From: Owenia fusiformis
Taxonomy: Eukaryota; Annelida; Polychaeta; Sabellida; Oweniidae
Direction: 5' to 3'
Length of the DNA: 64,000 bases
NCBI GenBank assembly: GCA_903813345.2
Contig: CAIIXF020000005.1
Coordinates: 310,001 to 374,000, forward strand
Shown here: one piece after another, positions 26,701-38,400 of the stretch
Layout of the letters: every line of letters begins with the position of its first letter
Position numbering within the stretch: position 1 is the first letter of the stretch
The notes under the pieces: model-generated
The model's input: only the letters and a program-made list of their open reading frames with translations
What the model was told of the DNA's origin: nothing
Databases searched by the model: none
Made by a program: the position numbers and the translations under genes

Positions 26701-26828
26701 AATATAATACAGCATTGTCACGGCTTACGCGATAACACTACCACGGTCATGGTAGGATCCTTGCGGAACTTAAAAACACTGAATAACATGGTGACGGTTG
26801 TGGCAGGCATAAGTCTTGCAATAGATAG

Positions 26829-28439
26829 CATGTGGATTTTTTTCATTTTTTCCAAGAAGCTTCCTCACTTTGTTTTTATTTAGGATGTATTTCCTAAGAA
26901 AAATTCTGCCATCTGTGTGCCCCCCCCCCCCCCACCTCCCTCCATCCAATATAATTTATTTCGATTATTTTTTGTATATCGCATGGCATGGGAACTAACT
27001 TTAAAAAGTGAGCAATGTCATTAGTGTTGTGATAATAACGTCCCCTATACCTATTTATTACATGTCGTGTATACCATTTATAGCAAAAACTTTGAGTTTT
27101 GCACGTCGGTGATGATGTGCCTTTTTTAATAGATCTCATATCTTAGAAGCTTATCAGTTTAAAAAAATACTAGAAGACCTAACATATTTTGCCATGCACT
27201 GCGCCTATTCATTTGGCAATTCAATTGTAAAGGAAGAAGTGCATTTATTGGCAAATACCCTTATGGTCAAAATGAATAATTGTTAGGTGTAAGATGAAGA
27301 ATAGAATGTCATATAACTCTTTAGAAAATATTAAAGTGCTTGGGCACACATAGGCTGAGATAGTGGCCATTTAGCTCAGTAAGGTTGAATTGACTTACAT
27401 GGGGCTGTGTATCATTGACTTAACATGAGGATATCAGCAGATCCCAATAGAGGCCAATTGGTTTCCATTGATTATCACAAAAATACACATTGACCTGAAT
27501 CGATTGCAAACTTAATAATTTCACAATATGACACAAATGGTTTATCTCGTCAAATGTGCAAATATGAAGTTTGCAATCGATTCAGGTCATACTTAAAATT
27601 TAAAGATTGTACATTTTTTCATCAATTTTTTCCCTACAAAATGGCCATAGAAAAATGCTCCAATCTATGCCTCTACACTTCATGATTGAATTATGACCCT
27701 AATAAGTGGCCTATACATCAATACAGTGTTGAATATAGGTCAACAAGATACTAGTGTGCATATAAATGTAATAATTAAAGCAGAATACTCATTTTGAAAA
27801 ATCAGATGAATTATTTTTTTCTCATGGGGAGATCCCAATGGAATATGCATATGGTCCTTTTCTCTTGAAAAAATAAATCTTCCAAATTTGTTGAGTTTTC
27901 TTGCAGAAATCACCTACTCCCCCCCCCCCCCCCTCTCCATCCATTTTGTACGATCACCGGGCGTGAATGTGATGTTTTGTTTGTTATATTGATGTTGAAA
28001 TGACGTGTCCAACATTTCGTCAATTTTCGTCAGTTCTTTCGTTCTTAGTTGCTTCAGATACGTCATTGATGAAGCCCAGGCGGTTCACTCCAAATAATTT
28101 GGGTAGGTATGTGCAGCACGGGCAATTTTGGCTTTGAGCATAAAACATGGAAATAAGCCAATCTAAGAGGAAAAAAACATGGAAAATTGTTAAAGTATCC
28201 TTTTTAAGTCAAAATTCAGTTTTTCTCCAAAAAATTATATTAAATTTGTCAAATCAGTTGCTGAGGTCTGGAACAAATGACTAGAAAAGTTGATTTTTAG
28301 TCAATTATAAGTCTCAGAGGAATTAAACATGGAAACTTTCAATCTTGAGAGGAAATTGACATGGAAAAAATGCTCAAAAAGGGGGTCTTTTGGGCGGCAC
28401 ATAGGTATTGGGAAGTATATTGGAATGAAACCCCCGGGT
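26829..28439. other. Intergenic stretch with homopolymer C runs
   Basis: No gene is recognised. It contains C14 at 26920-26933 and C15 at 27919-27933, and a diverged region with repeated AACATGGAAA words near 28140-28370. These runs are prone to length error in sequencing. Confidence 0.5.
27491..27589. repeat. Short inverted repeat, possible mini-MITE
   Basis: TGACCTGAATCGATTGCAAA at the left end is the exact reverse complement of the right end; arms are 23 bp around a 53-bp loop. Confidence 0.8.
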
Positions 28440-28580
28440 GATGAAGGCAGCAAACAGGGTCGGCCCAAGGCGAGTTCCCTGAGGTATACCAGAGGTTATA
28501 GGGGCCAACTCTGATACTTTACCATTTACAAAGATTCTTTGTGCCTTGTTTGTGAGAAAAGACCTAGTCCTGGCTAGTAA
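28440..28580 (-). pseudogene. Non-LTR retrotransposon reverse transcriptase fragment
   Basis: The minus-strand frame contains RSFLTNKAQRIFVNGK followed by SGIPQGTRLGPTLF. The second piece corresponds to the conserved SGVPQGSxLGPxLF block of LINE-type reverse transcriptases. Only about 45 residues remain; the catalytic YADD motif and everything downstream are missing. It is a relic of a jockey/CR1/RTE-like element. Confidence 0.85.
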
Positions 28581-29385
28581 TTTTCCTGTTTTTCCATAGT
28601 TAGTGTAAATGGGTTCTATGTAAATAGAACTCAAAACTATGTCTAAAATATATTTTTAAGTAAAAATTTTCTGAACTGCATGCGCATGAGTCTCAACTAA
28701 CTAACTGAACAAAAGACAAAGTGGACAATACCCAAACTCAGAAACATGTGGATGTGCGCCATATTGAATTCAAAAACAGTACAAAACACACTAGTATGGA
28801 AACATATAAAACCGGTTTAAACAAAAAAAGTTACCCATAAAGTAGTAGGTTAATCTAGTAGTCGACAGGCGTAAGTTGCATTCGTGAATACAAGCTGTCA
28901 ATCTTTTTGGCACAAAGCCACGCTGCTCATCTTTGAAAATATTTTGATGGGGTGTTCCAGGATTTCGTCCCCTTTGTACATTTATGGCTTGATATGACTT
29001 AGCTTTATTAATTCCATGCCAGGACCATGGTCCTCAGAGTTCACCAGTCCTTTGCCTGTATGATTACAACTTTGGAGAATAATCCATGCCTCTTACACAT
29101 ATTTTAGCAATCTTTTTATGTTAGATGAATCCCCAATCATATGGCTTCATCAGCAAAACGAGGACATTTTCCTTTTTATTGAGAAAATAAATTACAGTAC
29201 TGGATGAAAATTTCCCGGGAATTTCTGAAAAATTGGCGAAGACACAAAATGGCGAATTTTTGTGATTCGCCTTTGCCAGATTAAATTGTTCGCCAAATTA
29301 AGTTGACTCACAGTTTTAGTATTTAAAACTATAAAATGTTTACTAGCCAACAAGACTTCATCCAAACAGTCCTGAAGTATTAATT
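28581..29385. other. Upstream flank of DNAAF9
   Basis: This AT-rich noncoding sequence should contain or border the DNAAF9 promoter and possibly a short first exon. I could not identify that exon with confidence. Confidence 0.4.
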
Positions 29386-29408
29386 ATGTGTGCATTTATA
29401 TTTTTCAG

Positions 29409-29494
29409 TTGTACTAGATTGAGGAATGTCCAGTCTTTGCTGGTAAACAATCCAGAAGGGAAAGATGAAGTTGACTCTATACTCTGCATCTTAG
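29409..29494 (+). CDS. DNAAF9: DNAAF9 exon 1 (first exon seen)
   Basis: It encodes CTRLRNVQSLLVNNPEGKDE through SILCIL and ends in phase 1 at GTACAT. It follows TATTTTTCAG, so a short upstream exon with the start codon probably exists. Alternatively translation starts at the in-frame ATG 29386-29388. Confidence 0.75.
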
Positions 29495-32400
29495 GTACAT
29501 TTACCATTTAATGGAGTTACAAATTACTTATGTTTTCATGTCTGCATATTAAGATTTTGTGATTATATAATGTAGGTACATGTACAGTAGAACCGGTATA
29601 TCTGAACACCTGGCTAATCTGAACACCTTCCAATCTGAACACTTTTTTTCGGTCCCATTTTTTCCTCCCATTAACTCCCATATTAAAAAAACTTGAAATT
29701 TGAACACCTCTCAATTTGAACAGTGAACAGTCATATTTGAAAAATTAACCTGTCTGATCTGAACACTTTTCATAAAATTTCACATGTTTCATACAAAATT
29801 GCTCGAATATTGTTATATCAAAACTTTGGGAAAAAACTTAAATGGTCTTGATTAACCTATAATAGGACTCTCAAGCATGACTGGATTCATTTGAATTGAA
29901 TTTTCAAATTTCTGAAATGCCGTAAAGCTATGTGGTAAAATGAACTATAAATATGTACCGAGAATTTGCAAAAACCTCAAAATGTGAACACCTCCTAATC
30001 TGAACACTTTAAGCTGGTCCCAATGGTGTTCGGATTAGACAGGTTTTACTGTATATAGTATTGAGATATTTTGACCAAAATAAGTAAAATTAAGATTTTG
30101 CACAGCTGTAGAGAAAACCTGGATATTTTATATCGCTTATTTGATTAATATTATTAGAAAGATAAATTGATTCCTCATTTGCAGGCATTGATAGCAGATA
30201 CAACGATGGAACCAGAGAACTGGTGGATTATCTCTTGTTTGACTTCTTCAATACACGCAAAGCTGAGATTGAAAAGTTAGTCAAGTTTGTAGAATGCTCT
30301 GACTGAATAAGATTTTAGACTAATTAGTCTGATATTAATCACTGAGTCTCATGGAAGTAGATTGAGGGCTAAATCTTACAAATGATATACTTTTTCAGAC
30401 TAAAACTCAAATGAAGTCCAGAGTAATAAATATCCTAAATCTTTTGTTTTTGAGATCCTAGAATTAGATTGAAGATTGCCTCCATTTGTAAATGAGTATA
30501 ATCAACATGAATATTATAAATTGCACAAGTCTACCGTATTAAAATGAAATGGCATTTGGCATCCATCAGAGAGAAAAACTTGAATACAACATGTACTTGA
30601 TAGTGTAATTTAAACTTGTACTGATATTTGCTGTTGTAAATAAATTCTCACTCAATATGATATTTTTCAGATCTGGATACCCTGAGGAAGTCATAGATGG
30701 TAAGTAGACTTCTGTTCTATGACTTTATTATATTTTCCTGGTTGATAGGAGGTAAGATCTTATTATAGGTCTCTGATTTTCCAGTTTGTGTTCTTTGCCT
30801 GGTGATTGTGCTGTAATATTTTTATAAAATACCCGTTTTGTAGTGTATACATGTATTTTATTTTGTTTACCACCAATGGATTTGAGTAAAAATGTTAGTA
30901 ATAAATCACTATCACTAATAACTTAAATGCGAGTAGGTATTTACTAGTTTCACTCATTTGGATCAGATAGCATGGCGGGTATAGTAAAGTTCCCTTTAAC
31001 TGAAATATTCATCAGTTTTAGTTGTTCAATTTTCATATCACTCTTATGTATCCAATACTTATGCAAAGTAAAATATGTCCAGTAAAGGAAAATATTATAT
31101 GTCCAATACAAGAAAAGATATTTCCCTCTTTGTGATTTTATAACATGGGGTATATGGGGTATCTACCCCACCTAGAAGTCACATTTTCAAAAAATAAAAT
31201 TTTTCAAAGATACAAAGAAACCGTATTTCTAGATGCTCTTTTACATGTAGATTTCAAATATGACATCACTTTGACTTTGAATATTTAATGACGTAAATCA
31301 AGATGATTTCTACAGTACTTGCATCAAGTCTATTATTTTTGTAATCATAAAAGACAGACCCCAGATCTTCTTAAAGAAGTGGACATGTCCATTTATGTGT
31401 CCTTTTACAAACCACAGCCTTTAATAGAGTAAGATTCCCCTAAGCCAACTGAGCAGTAATGATAGATGATGTTGTCTTCTATATGATTGTGCAATAAACA
31501 AATGTAATTGTGCTTAATCTTATGATTGTGCATCATCAGCTTTGTGATTGTGCTATTTCAGATATGATTGTGCTGGTGAAGAAGCAATGTGTCCATGTTT
31601 ACTGCAATCCAATTAACTACATGTATCTGCTGCCTTACATTGCTCACTGGAGGAATCTTAGAATACATTGCCTTACTGATGAAAAGGTAGTATTTTTGTT
31701 GTCAGCTGAGCATACATAATATGGGTTATATCAGTTGGCTTTATTATTTTCTGATTTATAGGGGTTAACTTGAATTTTAGAATGTTACAACTTGTAAATA
31801 TTTGACTACATTAAGCCATCTATTAATTGTGTATGTAAGGATATTTTTTGTAGTCTTGCTTCTACCCTTTGATCTCATCAACGTTAACATAATCTTTTGG
31901 GAAGGTGTGTAGTTGGGGGGGGGGGGGGCTCACTAGCTCTTGTAGCTAAACTAGATGTAGTATGGAATATACTCATACTCAAATAAAGTAATTACATCTA
32001 ATGTAATGGAATATGAAACTTCGAAATTCTGTTATTTATTAACATTCTTAACGATAAATCATTATATATAATATGTTAACCATTGGGTATTATATTAGAG
32101 TTGAAGAAATGTTTTGATAGCATTTTTACTACATACTTCATTGCTCCAAGAACATAATAAATAAATCATAAATTTAAAACACAAACTCAATTGGATGATT
32201 TCAGTTCCAAGATGAAGAATATGCGGAGGAATTTAAAATTCACAGTTTTGTAACCATGACAACAGGCTGTTCTATGATTGGAATACCTTATAACAGTACA
32301 GGTAAGAATGCAAACTTTAATATCATAGGAATACCTTATAACAGTACAGGTAAGAATGCAAACTTTAATATCGTAGGAATACCTTATAACAGTACAGGTA

Positions 32401-35400
32401 AGAATGCAAACTTTAATATCATAGGAATACCTTATAACAGTTCATGTAAGAATGCAAACTTTAATATCATAGGAATACCTTATAACAGTACAGGTAAGAA
32501 TGCAAACTTTAATATCATAGGAATACCTTATAACAGTACAGGTAAGAATGCAAACTTTAATATCATAGGAATACCTTATAACAGTTCATGTAAGAATGCA
32601 AACTTTAATATCATAGGAATACCTTTAGTCATATAAATCCGACCGTTGTATGCTGTTCTTCGATATTCCTTGTTCCTATTTGGCTATTTATTTTTTATCA
32701 TTTTCTTAGCATATACGGTCGTAGATATTATAGCTGACAAATTGCGGTAAACGCTTTTCTGGCCTGTCTTGGTAACCATAGTTACCATACTAACCAAAGT
32801 CACACAAATTATCGAGTAATTATTTAGCTCCAATATCAAAGTGTTAAATCTTACCTTAGACATGTAAAACGCTTGATAATTGACGAAATATAATCAATTG
32901 AATTATATTTTCATTATCGCCCGCCATGTTGCTGAATGTTGTTTCCGGTAGTCTAAATGTGAAACATGAAACGAAACGGAATCGTAATTATTTATTACAC
33001 AGAGATCGATTCCAAAGCCGTTCTCTCATACTTATTACTTTTCTCATTTTGAAACAATAACTTTTCCAAATAGCTTCCCTTCTTAACGACACTGCTTCCC
33101 TTTCAACTGAATCTTCGTGTAACAAGTACTTATGATTTCGTTTAATATAGTTTTACATCTAGACTCAGTTTAACCCGGAAGTGACCTTGGCATGGCAAAA
33201 TGAAAAAATTTTAAAATTCAAGCGGCATGCTTATATTTCTTCAATTACCAAGCGTTTTACGTGTCTAAGGTAAGATTAAATACTTTATAGTTGAAGCAAA
33301 GAAATTTATTTATCATTTGTGTGAATTTGGTTGGGTAGACAGGCGAGGAAAGCATTTCCCGCAATTTAGATGCGCGGAGTGTGTATGACCCTAGTATGCA
33401 AGAAAATAAGAAAAAATAAATATCCAAATCAAAAAAAATAACAACAAATAACATCATACGAGGGTCAGATTTATATGACTAGAATACCTTATAACAGTAC
33501 AGGTAAGAATGCAAACTTTAATATCATAGGAATACCTTATAACAGTACAGGTAAGAATGCAAACTTTAATATCATAGGAATACCTTATAACAGTACAGGT
33601 AAGAATGCAAACTTTAATATCATAGGAATACCTTATAACAGTACAGGTAAGAATGCAAACTTTAATATCATAGGAATACCTTATAACAGTACAGGTAAGA
33701 ATGCAAACTTTAATATCATAGGAATACCTTATAACAGTACAGGTAAGAATGCAAACTTTAATATCATAGGAATACCTTATAACAGTACAGGTAAGAATGC
33801 AAACTTTAATATCATAGGAATACCTTATAACAGTACAGGTAAGAATGCAAACTTTAATATCATAGGAATACCTTATAACAGTACAGGTAAGAATGCAAAC
33901 TTTAATATCATAGGAATACCTTATAACAGTACAGGTAAGAATGCAAACTTTAATATCATAGGAATACCTTATAACAGTACAGGTAAGAATGCAAACTTTA
34001 ATATCATAGGAATACCTTATAACAGTACAGGTAAGAATGCAAACTTTAATATCATAGGAATACCTTATAACAGTACATGTAAGAATGCAAACTTTAATAT
34101 CATAGGAATACCTTATAACAGTTCATGTAAGAATGCAAACTTTAATATCATAGGAATACCTTATAACAGTACAGGTAAGAATGCAAACTTTAATATCATA
34201 GGAATACCTTATAACAGTACAGGTAAGAATGCAAACTTTAATATCATAGGAATACCTTATAACAGTACAGGTAAGAATGCAAACTTTAATATCATAGGAA
34301 TACCTTATAACAGTACAGGTAAGAATGCAAACTTTAATATCATAGGAATACCTTATAACAGTACAGGTAAGAATGCAAACTTTAATATCATAGGAATACC
34401 TTATAACAGTACAGGTAAGAATGCAAACTTTAATATCATAGGAATACCTTATAACAGTTCATGTAAGAATGCAACACCATGCCAGATGTGTGACATGTGC
34501 TGTCCTAGTCAAACATGTTTGAATCTATGGCTCTGTGCGGTCACTTATTAGGCATTACTTTACGTAGGTGAACTGAAAGCTAATTGTCACGAGGCCTTCG
34601 TGTTTTCCGTATTATACAAGATTTACAATGATTATCATTTGAATGATGAGAATAGGACACAAACAGCAGTTATTATTAAAACAGCCATTTGTAGAATTAA
34701 ACAACCTTGTAATGGGATTTTGATTATTTATTCAAAAGAAAACTAATTTTAAACTTGGCAAATATTACCCTGTCCCGCTATAGCATTATTGAGGTTACCA
34801 TAGCAACCATAACTTCAGAAATATTTGTAACCAACCAAAATTTTCATAATCTATAACCCAGCTACTGAAAATATTGTGCAAAATGAATGATTAACTTTTA
34901 AGTTAGAGCATTTTTATCAGGACCTCTGGATCGGCCCTTGTATATCTAACATAATTTTCATGTGACTTAACAATGAATTTTTGTATTTGTAAAATTTATT
35001 AAAGTGTCCTGGGCATATATTAATACAACATGTAGCTAAAATACACATGGTAATAAAATCTTAACGTATTAATATCATTCAATATTCTGATACATTTAAT
35101 ATTGGGTTCAAGGATATTGGGAGTTAAATGTCTTGTTAGGTGAATAAAACATATTTTAACAGATTTTAGTATTGTATCAAACAGTATTACCATGGGCTTT
35201 CAACTAGTCTAATTGAAAGCCCATAGTATTACTATACAGCCGATAAAATGGTTCAAAAAATCTCAGTTGCACATAAAAAGAATAAAATCGGAAAATTGAC
35301 ATTTGATATATATTAAGAGATTTCTAAATTGTCCTTATTGTGTATTGCAAACTTATATATTACATGTCATCTTCTTTTCATTACAGGGCAGAAGTTAGTA

Positions 35401-38400
35401 TTTGACAAGATGGTGATTGAAAGGTGGCCCATAGTACAAGCATTTGCTTTAGAAGGGTTTGGCAGGTTTGTTTTGCTTCTCAGCTAGAAAATATACCAAT
35501 TAATGATATCATAAGTTACTAAAATCAATTTATTCAATGTAAATACTTGCAGCTGGTTTTTAAGATTCTTACATTATTGTTGCTCAACAAAATGTTCTAA
35601 TACCCCATTTGGCTCAAAAATATATATATCCAGCTTTGCAGGATTACAATTATGTTCTTTTTTGTCTTTTAGAGGAGGTTTCTTCACTATGCATCATGAA
35701 GTGGTAGATGTAAGTCATTCTGTCAGCAAGTTGTATGATCTGATGGACCCTGTCTTTCTGGAGACTATCATCACAGAAGTAAGCTTTTCTGTTTATTTGT
35801 CATAGTTATTGTCTAATGATTCATACACCTGGCTATAGTACAAGTATTAGGGTTGTGTCCATTCTCCTGTTTAACATAAGATATCAATGTCGGTAGCTAC
35901 CAGATTTTGTTTCAGAGGACATTGCAGCCTCACATACACCTCCAAACGATATAACTAACATTGTTCATTCATATATTTCTAGCGTGTTAGGTTATTTGAG
36001 GGTCAGTGGGGCACCATGCTGAGTACAGTAGACATAGAAAGAACCAAAGATATGGCTCAATTGACAGAGAGTTATGTCTGTGAACCTTTAAGAACTTACT
36101 ACAACCATGGTAGAGTTGGTACTGCTAGATCAAATAAAGTGTAAGTTCAGATTAAATACGCATTTAAAAGTTTTGATGATTAGAGTGACACACTCTCATT
36201 AATTATGGAACCTTTATGAATTTTCATGTATACTGTATTCAAGATAATATGTACTTATATAGATGCACCAACAACTTGGAGTTTGGAGAAATATGTTTTT
36301 CACAGCATGCTCTCACCCCAAACCACTCAAAAATGCAATTGTAGAAATATCTTTGTCACAGCATCATCATTTTCAAAGTTTTCAGTAAAAAGGATGTATA
36401 AGATATATTGAAATTAGTGAAAGCATCAAGTTTTTTAAAAATCTAAAGACAATGTGATTGCACAGCAAACATTTCTCAATGTTGATTCAATGAAAAATCA
36501 ACATTGATTTTCCCAAGCATTGATAAAGCCATAATTGCCTTTGGGTTAATTTAGTGTTAAATCAAGCTTGATTCAGGCTTGAATCAATGATGTCAATTCA
36601 ACCCAGGGTCAAGTTAAGCTTGATTTCAAGCTTTATTCAGTGTTGATTTTTCAGGTTTGATTCAAGATTGAGGACATCAATGTTAAATCAAGCTTGATTT
36701 TAAGGTTGATTCAGGTTTGAGGTTTTATGTTAAATCATGCTTGATATCAAGATTAAATTAACAATGATTTGCCATCAACCTTGATTCAACCTTGAGAAAT
36801 GTTTGCTACATGTACAGTTTGGATGTTTGGGAATATTCTGAAATATTCCTGAGGTGAACATTTATTGACTATGTATTGTTTTAATTCAGGCTTGAGTCCC
36901 AGAGGCAGCCATATGTGTTGTTTGGCAGCCACTCTTCTAAAGCAACTCTTGATGTGGTCAAGTCTCAACCTACTTCCATCAATGGCACAATCACAGATGT
37001 TGGTCTTGGAGGCCAACATGCCAAACACATGGTGCGTGTTTCTCAGTGTTCCACTTTCTACAGACACAATTTGCATTTCAGTTTGCATAAAATAAGGAGG
37101 AGTAATTTAAATGACTTCTTTGTATACATACAGAATCATTCTCAGCAAAAACTCAAAACACACATTCCATATTTCTTGCACACCATGTAGTGATTGCAAT
37201 ATTTATGAAGGTAAACTTGCCAAACAAATGTGGTGACATATTGTTTTGTTTTTTTTATTATTTTTTTGTGATGGCAGTCGGCGTCTGGCATTCAGCACCT
37301 GTAACAAATGGTTTAGCATGTTAATAATGGCTTGTTGCTCTTTGTTTTGGAGAGCATGGACATAGTGAATTCATCTGTTTCACTTCAAGTATATACTGGC
37401 TGTTTCACATTACAGGTGTGCCAAGCTGTGTCTCCTAAAGGCCCTCTATGTTGTGCCAGGTCCTACTTCTTCACAAATAGCCACACCCCTCTGGGGAAGA
37501 ACAATAGCTTGGCAGATAAGACAGATTCTTCAGATATTAGGTAATGTCCTATTTCTATTTGTATATATACAAGTATAAGGGTTATGTACTAGTGTGGTCC
37601 CTTGAGAGATATTTCACCTAAATATACACATATTTCTCTTAGAATGAATCCAGTTTTTCAAACCAAATGGATATTTCTTATGTCCCTGACTGGAAATATT
37701 CTTCATGCTCTCTTAGATACGATAATATATATTTTTTCATTTACACCATTATGCCAGACGTTCAATACAAGGCAAATATTAAGAATATTTTTGGACATAA
37801 TTTTTGAATATATTTTGTTGCCAATGAGAATTTACAAAGAAACAGATTCAATGAAATATTTGGAAAACTAAGTGCTAGAAATCTTTGTTATCCTGACCTC
37901 CATGTACATTGGCTGGTTTGTTTTTGTAGATTATTAAATAGCCTGTATCTCTGCATGGTTGAAGCAGTGGCCTCATCCATAGAAACATATGCTCAAACAC
38001 TAAGTCTCTCAAAGGTAGGTTAACATTTGTTTGTTTTATATTTCTCAAAAAAGAGTTGTATTGTTATGTCTAGGGGCATAACCACGTCAGACAAATAGGC
38101 AAGCCAAATTAGACTACATGCAAGGCATAACCAGGGTAGGCAAATAGGCAAGCCAAATTAGACTACATGCAAGGCATAACCAGGGTAGGCAAATAGGCAA
38201 GCCAAATTAGACTACATGCAAGGCATAACCAGGGTAGGCAAATAGGCAAGCCAAATTAGGCTACATGCAAGGCATGGCATAACCACAGTAGGCAAATAGG
38301 CAAGCCAAATTAGACTACATGCAAGGCATAACCAGGGTAGGCAAATAGGCAAGCCAAATAAGACTACATGCAAGTAGTTGAAAATAAAAATATGTTGGTG

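Larger units (their letters stand above)
24997..26828. mobile_element. Inverted-repeat element with about 150-bp arms and internal minisatellite
   Basis: The left arm starts CTATCTGTTGCAAGACTTA and includes CCACAACCGTCACCATGTTA. The reverse complement of 26680-26828 matches it through GGATCCT[G/A]CCATGA and GTGGTAGTGTTATCG. The left arm is interrupted by the 919-bp element at 25113-26031. The centre holds repeats of CACGGTCATGACAGGCTTTA. No ORF of note is present, so it is a non-autonomous fold-back element. Confidence 0.8.

Noticed and set aside
28329-28514. Plus-strand 61-codon frame over the reverse transcriptase relic
   Set aside because: The minus-strand reading gives the conserved SGIPQG..LGP motif; the plus frame has no similarity.
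33475-34551. 358-codon plus-strand frame of NSTGKNANFNIIGIPY repeats
   Set aside because: It is the exon-5 donor array read through. Only the portion before the transposon could be added to DNAAF9 by alternative splicing; there is no independent gene.
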